A stretch of DNA of 17,117 nucleotides from RAM1 sp943372585 (GCA_943372585.1 CALRZF020000040.1:1-17117), one strand, 5' to 3'. Counted from the stretch's first letter, positions 9,109 to 15,790 are shown. Program-made: numbers and translations. The notes: generated by a model not told the origin, from the letters alone.

Positions 9109-9124
9109 ATGACAGTGCATGACA
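9109..9124. repeat. Tandem ATGACA repeats, candidate antitoxin operator
   Basis: ATGACA occurs twice with a 4-base spacer (ATGACA-GTGC-ATGACA), a 10-base period that puts both copies on the same face of the helix. They lie in the 72-base gap between the antitoxin and acyl-CoA dehydrogenase genes. Ribbon-helix-helix dimers typically bind cooperatively to closely spaced short repeats, so this is a plausible operator for the antitoxin. On the minus strand a TACAAT just downstream of the repeats (9103-9108) could be a -10 box, but no well-spaced -35 box is seen. Binding is inferred. Confidence 0.5.
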
Positions 9125-9149
9125 AACGGCATCTTCAAGGAGCAACACC

Positions 9150-10313
9150 ATGATCGAACGCACCCTGTTCAGCGCAGACCACGAGGCCTTTCGCGACAGC
9201 TTCAAACGCTTTTGCGAAAAAGAAATCGCACCCCACCATGACGAATGGGAAGAGCAGGGCTATGTGGACCGCGCGGTGTGGAACAAGGCCGGAGAGAACG
9301 GCTTTTTATGCATGACCATGCCCGAGGAGTTTGGCGGCTCGGGCGCCGACAAGCTGTACAGCGTGGTGCAGTTTGAAGAGCTGAACGCGCGCGGCCTGAC
9401 CGGCATTGGCTACAGCCTGCACAGCGAGATCGTGGCACCGTACATCCTGCATTACGGCACGCCCGAGCAAAAGGCAAAGTACCTGCCAAAACTCGCCAGC
9501 GGCGAGATGATCGGCGCCATCGCCATGAGCGAGCCTGCCGCCGGCAGCGACCTTCAGGGCATCAAATCCACCGCCATCAAGCAACCCGACGGCAGCTACC
9601 TGCTCAACGGCAGCAAGACCTTCATTACCAACGGCTGGCATGCCGACCTGGTGATCGTGGTGGCCAAAACCAACCCCGACGCCGGCGGCAAGGGCACCAG
9701 CCTGCTGCTGGTGGAACGCGGCATGAAGGGTTTTGAGAAAGGCAAGCGCCTGAAAAAGCTGGGCCTGAAGGCGCAGGACACCAGCGAGCTGTTCTTTGAC
9801 AACGTGCGGGTGCCGGCGGAAAACCTGCTGGGCGGCGCAGCATTTGAAAACAAGGGCTTCATCTGCCTGATGGAGCAACTGCCCTGGGAGCGCATGCAGA
9901 TCGCCATTGGCGCCATCGCAGCGGCGCAGGCAGCCATTGACCAGACCGTGGCCTATGTGAAGGAGCGAAAGGTGTTCGGCCAGCCCGTGGCGAATTTCCA
10001 GAACACCCGCTACACCCTGGCCGAGCTGCAGACCGAGGTGCAGATCGCCCAGGTGTTCATTGACAAATGCACCGAGCTGGTCTGTCTGGACAAGCTGGAC
10101 ACGGCCACCGCCAGCATGGCCAAGTACTGGTGCAGCGACCTGCAATGCAAGGTGATGGACGAATGCGTGCAGCTGCACGGCGGCTACGGCTACATGTGGG
10201 AATACCCGATCACCCGCGCCTATGCCGATGCGCGCGTGCAGCGCATCTATGGCGGCACCAACGAGATCATGAAAGAGGTGATTACCCGGGCGATGGGGCT
10301 GGGCGGCAAGTAG
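9150..10313 (+). CDS. Acyl-CoA dehydrogenase, long-chain (LCAD)-like
   Basis: This 387-residue FAD enzyme carries out the first step of beta-oxidation, desaturating acyl-CoA and passing electrons to ETF. The first family signature, AMSEPAAGSD, lies at 125-134. The second, QLHGGYGYMWEYPITRAYADAR, lies at 341-362. The C-terminal segment reads RIYGGTNEIMKE (366-376). In MCAD/SCAD-type enzymes the base is a Glu at the position held here by G368. In LCAD and isovaleryl-CoA dehydrogenase it sits on helix G, and here E247 in LPWERMQIA matches that place. So this is an LCAD/IVD-type enzyme. The ATG at 9150 follows AAGGAG with a 7-base spacer. It lies divergent from the toxin-antitoxin pair and near, but not within, the thiolase/hydratase operon. 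The exact acyl substrate is unknown. Confidence 0.93.
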   Translation: MIERTLFSADHEAFRDSFKRFCEKEIAPHHDEWEEQGYVDRAVWNKAGENGFLCMTMPEEFGGSGADKLYSVVQFEELNARGLTGIGYSLHSEIVAPYILHYGTPEQKAKYLPKLASGEMIGAIAMSEPAAGSDLQGIKSTAIKQPDGSYLLNGSKTFITNGWHADLVIVVAKTNPDAGGKGTSLLLVERGMKGFEKGKRLKKLGLKAQDTSELFFDNVRVPAENLLGGAAFENKGFICLMEQLPWERMQIAIGAIAAAQAAIDQTVAYVKERKVFGQPVANFQNTRYTLAELQTEVQIAQVFIDKCTELVCLDKLDTATASMAKYWCSDLQCKVMDECVQLHGGYGYMWEYPITRAYADARVQRIYGGTNEIMKEVITRAMGLGGK

Positions 10314-10325
10314 CGCCGCCGCAGC

Positions 10326-11723
10326 TCAGGGCGTGGCGCCGGCAAATGCAGCCCGGAACGCGGGGACGCTGCCGGTCTGCAGGAAGGTCAGTGCGCACGA
10401 CAGGGGCGCGTCCGTCACCCCGGTGGCCAGCGCACACTGGGCTTGCGGCACACGCGCAGCCGGTTCGCTCAGGGGCACGGGTAAGGCTTTGGCGTCGGCG
10501 GGTGCCGCCTGCGCCGCAGGCGCGATCAGTTCTACATCAGGCACTACCCCGGCCTTGTTCACCGTCCGGCCCAGCGGGCCGTAGTACAGCGCGCTGGTGA
10601 TCTTGACCGCCCCCTGACCCTCGCCCAGGGCATAAGTGGTCTGCACGCTGCCCTTGCCAAAGCTGAGCTGGCCCATGACGGTGGCGCGGCCGTTTTCCTG
10701 CAGCGCGGCGGCCACCAGCTCGGAAGCCGAGGCGGATTTCCTGTCGAGCAGCACCACCATGGGCAGGCCCGCCAGCAACTCGGCGCTGTCTGCCTGCCAG
10801 GTTCGTTCATTGCCCGGGGTACGCCCTCGCATGGAGGCAATCTCTCCCTGGCTCAAAAAAGCGTCGGCCACGCGCACGGCCTCGCGGATCAGGCCGCCGG
10901 GGTTGCCGCGCAAGTCCAGCACCACAGCCTGGGGCTGGCGCGTGGCGGTCACTTGCGCCACGGCATCGGCCAGGGCAGCGGCCACCGGGCCGCTGAACGA
11001 AGACAGCGCGAGCACCAGTGTGTCGCCCTCCATGCGCCAGCGCAGCAATTGGCGGCGGATGTTGTCGCGCGTCAGCGCCAGCGGGAAATCGTCCACCCCC
11101 TCACGCCGCACGACCAGCGACACGGACGTTCCCACTTCGCCTCGCATGCGGCTGATGGCTTCTGCCAGCGTCACACCGCGCAGGGGCTTGTTGTCCAGCT
11201 GCACGATCAGGTCGCCCGCGCGCAGGCCGGCTTTGGCCGCGGGGCCGCCGGGCAGGGGCGCGGTGATGAGAACACCGGCTTCGGACGATTCCACCTCGAT
11301 ACCCAGGCCCACAAAGCTGCCGCCCGACGAGGCCTGGTCCTGCCGGTAGGCCTGGGCGTCCAGGTAGCGCGCATAGGGGTCAAACGAGCGCAGCGCAGCA
11401 TTCATGGCCGTGCGAAAGACTTCTGCCGGCTCGCCGCTGCCAGCAGGCATTGGGTCCAGCACCTTGGCCGCCGCGCCGGCCAGGGCCGCGAAATCAGCCT
11501 CCGTAGCGTGGCTGCGTTGCACGCGGCGCAGCACGCTGCCCAGCAGTTCGCGATGCTGGTCGGCTTGTGCGCCGGGGGTCACCGCCCGGCTGTAGGTGGC
11601 CTGCAACGAGGTCAGCAACTCGTCGCTCAGGGGCTGCGCGGATGTGGCCCAGGCGCAGCCGGCCGCTGCGGCCAGCAGGGCGGCAGCGGCGCGGGGGAGC
11701 AGGTTGCTGGGCAATTGGCGCAT
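10326..11723 (-). CDS. S41 C-terminal processing peptidase with PDZ domain (CtpA/Prc-type)
   Basis: This 465-residue exported serine protease degrades or trims proteins from the C-terminus in the periplasm. An N-terminal signal peptide (1 to about 27) ends CAWA before TSAQ; the AAGC at 20-23 is a poor lipobox, so signal peptidase I cleavage is favoured. The PDZ domain spans about 137-208 (VGLGIEVESSEAGVLI...). The S41 core has VVLDLRGNPGG (267-277), SASASE (330-335) with likely nucleophile S332, and SFGKGSVQ with K357 and Q361; the 25-residue Ser-Lys spacing matches Prc and CtpB. A tail of about 65 residues after the catalytic domain holds two cysteines (C430 and C443). The start is 10 bases after the stop of the AllA-like gene, with no clear ribosome site, so it is probably translated by coupling. 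Confidence 0.92.
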   Translation of the reverse strand: MRQLPSNLLPRAAAALLAAAAGCAWATSAQPLSDELLTSLQATYSRAVTPGAQADQHRELLGSVLRRVQRSHATEADFAALAGAAAKVLDPMPAGSGEPAEVFRTAMNAALRSFDPYARYLDAQAYRQDQASSGGSFVGLGIEVESSEAGVLITAPLPGGPAAKAGLRAGDLIVQLDNKPLRGVTLAEAISRMRGEVGTSVSLVVRREGVDDFPLALTRDNIRRQLLRWRMEGDTLVLALSSFSGPVAAALADAVAQVTATRQPQAVVLDLRGNPGGLIREAVRVADAFLSQGEIASMRGRTPGNERTWQADSAELLAGLPMVVLLDRKSASASELVAAALQENGRATVMGQLSFGKGSVQTTYALGEGQGAVKITSALYYGPLGRTVNKAGVVPDVELIAPAAQAAPADAKALPVPLSEPAARVPQAQCALATGVTDAPLSCALTFLQTGSVPAFRAAFAGATP

Positions 11724-11733
11724 GGTTGGGGGG

Positions 11734-12402
11734 TCAGGCCTCTGGCGCCAGCCCCATCTCCAGCAATGATTCGAATTCGGTTGCAAAGTTCACCGACACA
11801 CGCGCATGCACTGCACCCTGCTCGTCATAGAAGCTGCGGCGCCCCCGTGTGGCAAACACGCCTTCATGCCAGACGTTGGGGTGCATCAGCAGGCCCTGGG
11901 CGCCCTTGAACCAGAAGCATTTGAAGTCCTGCGGCTTCACGTCGTCGCCCGGCAGCGCCATGGGCACCAGAAAGGGGCCTGGCTCGTTGGGGAAGAACAT
12001 CTGCCCGCCGTCAGGGTGGTAATTGCAGTGCCACAGCAGCAGCCGCGTGGGGTCGCGGCGGTGCGTGGTGTCGGCCAGTTCGGGCAGGGTGCTGTAGCCC
12101 AGGATGTAGTGGCCACCCACCGCATCGTTTTTGCCATAGAGGATGTCGCCCTCCCATTCGCTGACGAAGGTGCCCACGGTGGTGCCGCCCTCGTTGCCGC
12201 TGTCCACGTCCACCGGCCGCCAGCCCTGGGACGGCCAGCGCACGATCTCTACCTTGTGCTGTTTCGGGTCGTCCACCAACAGGCCGTAACCCTGCAGGCT
12301 GTCGGCCGTGGCCTCCACCACGGGGATGCGCACCGTGGCCAGACCAGCCGGCAGGTTGGGGTTCAGGTAATCCGGGGCGGGGGCGGGGGGAATGAGCTTC
12401 AT
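11734..12402 (-). CDS. AllA-like (ureidoglycolate lyase family) protein
   Basis: This 222-residue soluble protein of probable cupin-like beta-barrel fold has no signal peptide. Ureidoglycolate lyase (AllA) splits ureidoglycolate to glyoxylate and urea in allantoin use. The C-terminal part resembles AllA: HPNVWHEGVF (174-183), then a strand VHARVSVNF (199-206). Internal motifs include VEIVRWPSQGWRPVD (51-65) and VGGHYILGYS (95-104). It is longer than typical AllA (about 160-175 residues), and no allantoin or urea gene is nearby, so ureidoglycolate may not be the substrate. The ATG at 12402 was chosen because MKLIPPAPAPDYLNPN looks like a native N-terminus; an upstream ATG at 12453 would run into the promoter gap. 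It is followed closely by the S41 protease gene and diverges from the oxidoreductase. Confidence 0.65.
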   Translation of the reverse strand: MKLIPPAPAPDYLNPNLPAGLATVRIPVVEATADSLQGYGLLVDDPKQHKVEIVRWPSQGWRPVDVDSGNEGGTTVGTFVSEWEGDILYGKNDAVGGHYILGYSTLPELADTTHRRDPTRLLLWHCNYHPDGGQMFFPNEPGPFLVPMALPGDDVKPQDFKCFWFKGAQGLLMHPNVWHEGVFATRGRRSFYDEQGAVHARVSVNFATEFESLLEMGLAPEA

Positions 12403-12414
12403 GGAAAAGCATGT

Positions 12415-12440
12415 TTGCGCATACCATCCCCGCAGCGCAA
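12415..12440. promoter_or_regulatory. Inverted repeat in the divergent promoter gap
   Basis: TTGCGC and GCGCAA form a perfect 6-base inverted repeat separated by 14 bases, inside the 70-base gap between the AllA-like gene and the oxidoreductase gene. The 20-base centre-to-centre spacing of the arms is about two helical turns, as for a dimeric regulator. GCGC-type hexamers are common in GC-rich DNA, so chance is a real alternative. No clear promoter boxes were found around it. Confidence 0.3.
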
Positions 12441-12472
12441 GTGTTTTTTGCAATTACAACAACGGAGACAGC

Positions 12473-13909
12473 ATGGCGCAGATCGAGACGGACTACCTCA
12501 TCATTGGCGCGGGCGCCTCGGGCCTGGCTTTTGCCGACACGCTGCTGGATGAGCTGCCTGACGCGCACATCACCATCGTGGATCGGCGTGGCTTGCCCGG
12601 CGGGCACTGGAATGACGCCTATTCGTTTGTCAACCTGCATCAGCCTTCGGCCTTTTATGGCGTCAACTCCTTGCCCCTGGGTGCCAACCGCAAGGACACG
12701 GTGGGCACCAACAATGGTTATTACGAGCTGGCCTCCGGTGCCGAGGTGGCGGGCTACTTCAACACCGTGATGAACAGCAAGCTGCTGCCCAGCGGCCGCG
12801 TGAGCTACCACCCCATGAGCGATTGGCAGGGGGATGGGCACATTGCTTCCATCCTGTCGGGTGCGCAGACAGCGGTGACGGTGCGGCGCAAAGTAGTCAA
12901 CGCCGCCTACGCCAGCCCCACGATACCCAGCACGCACACGCCCAAATTCAAGGTGGGCGAGGGTGTGCACCTGGTGCCACCCAACGCGCTGGTGCAGTTG
13001 TGGCAAGGCCGGGGCGAGCGGCCCAGGCAGTTTGTCATCGTGGGCGCGGGCAAGACGGCCATGGATGTGGGGGTGTGGCTGCTGCGCTGTGGCGCCAGCG
13101 CCGATGCCATCCAGTGGGTCATGCCGCGCGACTCGTGGCTGATCAACCGCGCCACCACCCAGCCGGGCATTGAATTTTTCAACGACAGCATCGGCGGCCA
13201 GGCCGAGCAGATGGATGCCTTCGCCAAGGCTGAGTCGGTGCAGGACCTGTTCCTGCGGCTCGAAGCGGCGCAGCAGATGTTTCGCATCGACCCCACCCAG
13301 ACGCCCACGATGTTTCATTACGCCACCATCTCGCGGGGCGAGGTGGCGTTGCTGCGCCAGATCACGCGCGTGATCCGGCTGGGGCACCTGCAGGCCCTCG
13401 AGCCCACACAGATGGTGCTGGCCCAGGGCACGGTGCCCGTGGCGCCCGGCACGCTGTTCATTGACTGCACAGCCTCAGCGGTGGAGCCGCGCCGGGTGCA
13501 GCCCATCTTTCAGGACGGCCAGATCGTGCTGCAGCTGGTGCGCGCGCCGCTGCCCACCTTCAGCGCAGCGCTGACCGCTTATGTAGAGGCGCATTACCCG
13601 GATGACGCCGCGAAGAACGACCTGTGCAAGACAGTGCCGTTCCCCGACGGGATTCAGGGCTACCCGGCGTCGGTGGCGGTCAGCATGGCCAACCAGTTCA
13701 AGTGGAGCCAGGACAAGGCGTTGCGCCAGTGGATCCGCAGCAGCCGGCTGGACGGCTTTGGCAAGATGATCGGCGAGGTGGACCCGGGTGACGCTGAAAA
13801 GATGGCCATCCTTGCGCGCCTCAAGCAATGCGCGATGGCGGCCATGGGCAATGTGCCCCGGCTTATGGGGGCAGGATCACCACCGCCCCGAAGCCCAGGT
13901 GGTGCATGA
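12473..13909 (+). CDS. FAD/NAD(P)-binding oxidoreductase, flavin-monooxygenase-like
   Basis: This 478-residue flavoprotein has two dinucleotide-binding motifs. The FAD site is IIGAGASGLAFADTLL (10-25), with the acidic end of the second strand at D37 in IVDRR. The NAD(P) site is VIVGAGKTAMDVGVWLL (188-204). Between them is GGHWNDAYSFVNLHQPSAFYGV, a motif of the monooxygenase-like group in which HW and LHQPSAFYG are conserved. This architecture fits an FMO/BVMO-like enzyme, but no full BVMO fingerprint was recognised, so monooxygenation is a guess. The ATG at 12473 has GGAG 5 bases upstream. The last 13 residues (GAGSPPPRSPGGA) are low complexity and overlap the convergent neighbour, suggesting loss of an earlier stop. 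The reaction and substrate are unknown. Confidence 0.85.
   Translation: MAQIETDYLIIGAGASGLAFADTLLDELPDAHITIVDRRGLPGGHWNDAYSFVNLHQPSAFYGVNSLPLGANRKDTVGTNNGYYELASGAEVAGYFNTVMNSKLLPSGRVSYHPMSDWQGDGHIASILSGAQTAVTVRRKVVNAAYASPTIPSTHTPKFKVGEGVHLVPPNALVQLWQGRGERPRQFVIVGAGKTAMDVGVWLLRCGASADAIQWVMPRDSWLINRATTQPGIEFFNDSIGGQAEQMDAFAKAESVQDLFLRLEAAQQMFRIDPTQTPTMFHYATISRGEVALLRQITRVIRLGHLQALEPTQMVLAQGTVPVAPGTLFIDCTASAVEPRRVQPIFQDGQIVLQLVRAPLPTFSAALTAYVEAHYPDDAAKNDLCKTVPFPDGIQGYPASVAVSMANQFKWSQDKALRQWIRSSRLDGFGKMIGEVDPGDAEKMAILARLKQCAMAAMGNVPRLMGAGSPPPRSPGGA
13863..13909. other. 47-base overlap of convergent genes
   Basis: The stop codons of the oxidoreductase (plus, TGA at 13907-13909) and of the 175-residue protein (minus, TAA at 13863-13865) are crossed, so the two genes share these bases. 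No room is left for an intrinsic terminator between them. The overlapping end of the oxidoreductase codes for Pro/Gly/Ser-rich sequence, while the other gene ends in a plausible hydrophobic strand, so the latter probably owns the DNA. Confidence 0.75.
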
Positions 13910-14390
13910 ATTCGCGCAGCAGGGTCAGGGTGGCGGCAAAGGGCGGGGCGGTGCGCACACCGCTGATCGACGCGGGCCGGCCCAGCGCCACCGCGGCCAG
14001 CAGGTTGTAAACGCGTTCCACGTCATCCAGTTGCAACAGCATCTGCGGCGCGTCTGCCATGCCGGCAATGTGCGCGATCTGGCGGATGCCGGCGTCAGCG
14101 GTGTACAGCGTGGCGCCCGGCGGCAGATGCCGCGCCAATGGCATGACCTCGTCTTCGACCGTCATGATGGCCAGTTCCATCTCGGCGGCGGTGGGCGGGT
14201 CATGCTTGAACTCGCCCGTGCCGGTGCGCCGGGCACCCAGGGCGAGCGTGAACTGCACGGCCGGCTCAGGCCCGGTGCCTGCGGCAACATAAGTGGTCCC
14301 GTCGCCCACCTGCAAAACCGCCACGGCGCCGCCTGCGGCTGCAGCCAGCGCGTTTTGCCAAAGGGCGTGGGTGCCTGGTGAAGCGGTCAT
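13863..14390 (-). CDS. Protein of unknown function, 175 residues
   Basis: I do not recognise this protein. It has no signal peptide and no clear membrane segment, so it is probably cytoplasmic. Visible features are an Ala/Gly-rich N-terminus with a beta-strand-like stretch (about 20-55), a conserved-looking block PTAAEMELAIMTVEDEVMPLAR (66-87), an alternating segment ATLYTADAGIRQIAHIAG (93-110), LDDVERVYNLLAAVALGR (121-138), and a C-terminal helix LREFMHHLGFGAVVILPP. The ATG at 14388-14390 lies 9 bases after the stop of the lipoprotein gene, with no strong ribosome site, so it looks like the last gene of a three-gene cluster. Its 3' end overlaps the convergent oxidoreductase by 47 bases. Codon use looks ordinary for the window, which supports a real gene. 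No function is proposed. Confidence 0.7.
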   Translation of the reverse strand: MTASPGTHALWQNALAAAAGGAVAVLQVGDGTTYVAAGTGPEPAVQFTLALGARRTGTGEFKHDPPTAAEMELAIMTVEDEVMPLARHLPPGATLYTADAGIRQIAHIAGMADAPQMLLQLDDVERVYNLLAAVALGRPASISGVRTAPPFAATLTLLREFMHHLGFGAVVILPP

Positions 14391-14399
14391 ACCGCCAGC

Positions 14400-14918
14400 T
14401 TACTGCGGTTGGCAGGCGGGCGGTGCAACAGCCAGTGCGGCGTCATTGCGCAGCAGCGCCACGGACCCGAGCAGGGAACGGCCCGCGCTGTCGGTGAGCG
14501 TCAGCGTCACCTGGGCGCTGGCGGCCGTGGCGTCGCTGAACTGCAGGCGCAAGACGGCGTTGGGTGCGGTGGTGCCGCCGGTTTCGGCAGTGCCTGAGAG
14601 GACGGCAAGCCCACCCGCGTCAACGCCCCAGGTGCCGGTGTACACAAAACGCAGGCACGACGCCGCCAGCTCCACGCGTTCGGTGTCCAGGCGCAAGCTG
14701 GCTTGGGTGCAGTCTGTGACGCAGCCAGCGCCCGGTGTCGTCGCGCTTGCGCCGGTGCCGCCTGTGAAGCCCAGGGTCGCAGCAATCGGCCCCGTGCCCG
14801 TGCCGCCGGTGCCTGGGCCGCAGGCGGCCAGCGCCAGTGTGATGGCAGATACCGCTGCCAGGCGCGACAGCCGGCTGGCAAGGCGTTCAAACAGGTTCGT
14901 CATCTTGATGGGCTGCAT
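14400..14918 (-). CDS. Small secreted lipoprotein, unknown function
   Basis: This 172-residue predicted lipoprotein is anchored to the outer or inner membrane by a lipid at C33 (lipobox LALAAC; basic residues at 12-19 precede a hydrophobic stretch). A flexible Gly/Thr-rich linker (34-60) is followed by an all-beta-looking domain with four further cysteines, C66, C70, C88 and C169, which could form disulphides. Repeated LTLTDSAGRSLLG-type strands suggest an Ig-like or beta-sandwich fold. The ATG at 14918 was chosen because GGAAG lies 8 bases before it; the ATG at 14903 (MTNLFERL) is a possible alternative. Either start lies within the end of the DUF6502-like gene (31- or 16-base overlap), implying coupled translation. 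I do not recognise a named family. Confidence 0.75.
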   Translation of the reverse strand: MQPIKMTNLFERLASRLSRLAAVSAITLALAACGPGTGGTGTGPIAATLGFTGGTGASATTPGAGCVTDCTQASLRLDTERVELAASCLRFVYTGTWGVDAGGLAVLSGTAETGGTTAPNAVLRLQFSDATAASAQVTLTLTDSAGRSLLGSVALLRNDAALAVAPPACQPQ

Positions 14919-15714
14919 AAAAGTAGCTTCCAAAGCGGGCGCGGTGCAGGCGTTGTTCTGCTGTGGCGTGGGCCTGGTCGTGGTCAAAACGGGCCTGGGC
15001 TTCGCGCATGACGGTGCGAAAGGCCTGACGCCAGGCCTTGGCCGCCACCGCGTGCAGGTGGCTGGCTGATTCGGCCGTCAGCTCATCCACAAAAACGGCC
15101 TGCTCCAGGTAGTTGTGTTGGCCGTCCAGGTTCAGCGTGGCGGCGGCCAGATGGTCGTGCGCGTTGTCGCGCAGCAGCGCCACCATCTCGGCAAAGCCCT
15201 GGCGCGGCACAAAGCCGGGCGCCAGCAGGCGCACGCGGCGGTCTGCATGCTCGGCCATGCCCAGTCGCTCCAACTCGGCCAGCACGGCGCGCGGGCGGAT
15301 GTCGCGGCTGACCTCGGACACCAGCGAGTCAAAACTGGGCGCGTCGCCATAACGCGGCAGATCGCGCGGGTTGCCTTCTTCGTCCAGGTAGTCCACATCG
15401 CCCAGCCAGCGCGCCACCACCTGGCTGGCCAGGCTCAGCGGCTCTTCGTCAGGCGGTGCGTCAGTGGGGGCGTCACGGCCAAGCGTGCGTACGTCGCGGC
15501 GGTGCACACCCGACAGCAGGCTCACGGCGCTGTCGGTCTGCTTCTGGCCGGTGCGGCGCAGCTCGTCGCGCGCGGCATCCAGAAACACCTGCTTGAGCGC
15601 CGCCGCGAAAGCCGGGTAGGCCACGCCGTGGCGCAACAGCAGCCGCGCCACGGGCCGCAACAGGCGCAACACAGCCGCCAGGACGGTGGTGGAGCGGGAC
15701 GGTGCGGTGGCCAT
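14887..15714 (-). CDS. DUF6502-like protein with possible helix-turn-helix
   Basis: This 275-residue soluble protein of unknown function resembles what databases call the DUF6502 family, by my recollection of its N-terminal sequence pattern. Residues about 10-55 are helical and basic (LLRPVARLLLRHGVAYPAF...). TDSAVSLLSGVHRRDVRTL (60-78) looks like a helix-turn-helix whose second helix carries HRRDVR, so DNA binding is plausible. A middle segment (95-165) includes WLGDVDYLDEEGNPRDLPRYG and RAVLAELERLGMAEHADRRVRLL, the latter resembling a winged-helix end. The C-terminal third (175-265) is mostly helical. The ATG at 15712-15714 begins the family-like N-terminus. The ribosome site is weak. The gene heads a cluster with a lipoprotein and an unknown protein and diverges from a beta-propeller lipoprotein. 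Regulation of these neighbours is a guess. Confidence 0.8.
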   Translation of the reverse strand: MATAPSRSTTVLAAVLRLLRPVARLLLRHGVAYPAFAAALKQVFLDAARDELRRTGQKQTDSAVSLLSGVHRRDVRTLGRDAPTDAPPDEEPLSLASQVVARWLGDVDYLDEEGNPRDLPRYGDAPSFDSLVSEVSRDIRPRAVLAELERLGMAEHADRRVRLLAPGFVPRQGFAEMVALLRDNAHDHLAAATLNLDGQHNYLEQAVFVDELTAESASHLHAVAAKAWRQAFRTVMREAQARFDHDQAHATAEQRLHRARFGSYFYAAHQDDEPV

Positions 15715-15754
15715 GGGTGGGCTGCGATGGTAACGGATGGGGTGTCGTGAATGC

Positions 15755-15783
15755 TTGTGCGAATCTTATATGTGGAATATTAT
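15755..15783 (+). promoter_or_regulatory. Candidate promoter of the beta-propeller lipoprotein gene
   Basis: TTGTGC (15755-15760) and TATTAT (15778-15783) are separated by 17 bases, the ideal spacing. TATTAT matches five of six bases of the -10 consensus and TTGTGC matches three of six at -35. The region is clearly AT-rich compared with its surroundings. Transcription would start near 15790, giving a leader of about 27 bases before the ATG at 15817. AATATT also occurs twice, 15 bases apart (15776-15781 and 15791-15796). Confidence 0.4.
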
Positions 15784-15790
15784 CCCGCAA
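15763..15790 (-). promoter_or_regulatory. Candidate promoter of the DUF6502-like gene
   Basis: On the minus strand TTGCGG (15790-15785) and TAAGAT (15768-15763) are 16 bases apart, with three and four of six consensus matches. It is interleaved with the candidate promoter on the other strand, so the two could compete. The boxes are weak, and the call rests mainly on position in the only AT-rich part of the divergent gap. Confidence 0.3.

Noticed and set aside
9306..10178. A 290-codon open frame on the minus strand opposite the acyl-CoA dehydrogenase.
   Set aside because: No domain and His/Gln/Leu-rich repeats; the dehydrogenase on the other strand has both family signatures.
10315..10326. 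Any terminator between the convergent acyl-CoA dehydrogenase and S41 protease genes.
   Set aside because: Only 12 bases separate the stops and they hold no stem or T run.
12011..13387. A 458-codon open frame on the minus strand opposite the oxidoreductase and AllA-like genes.
   Set aside because: It crosses two well-supported genes, has no recognisable motif and its composition is typical of an antisense frame.
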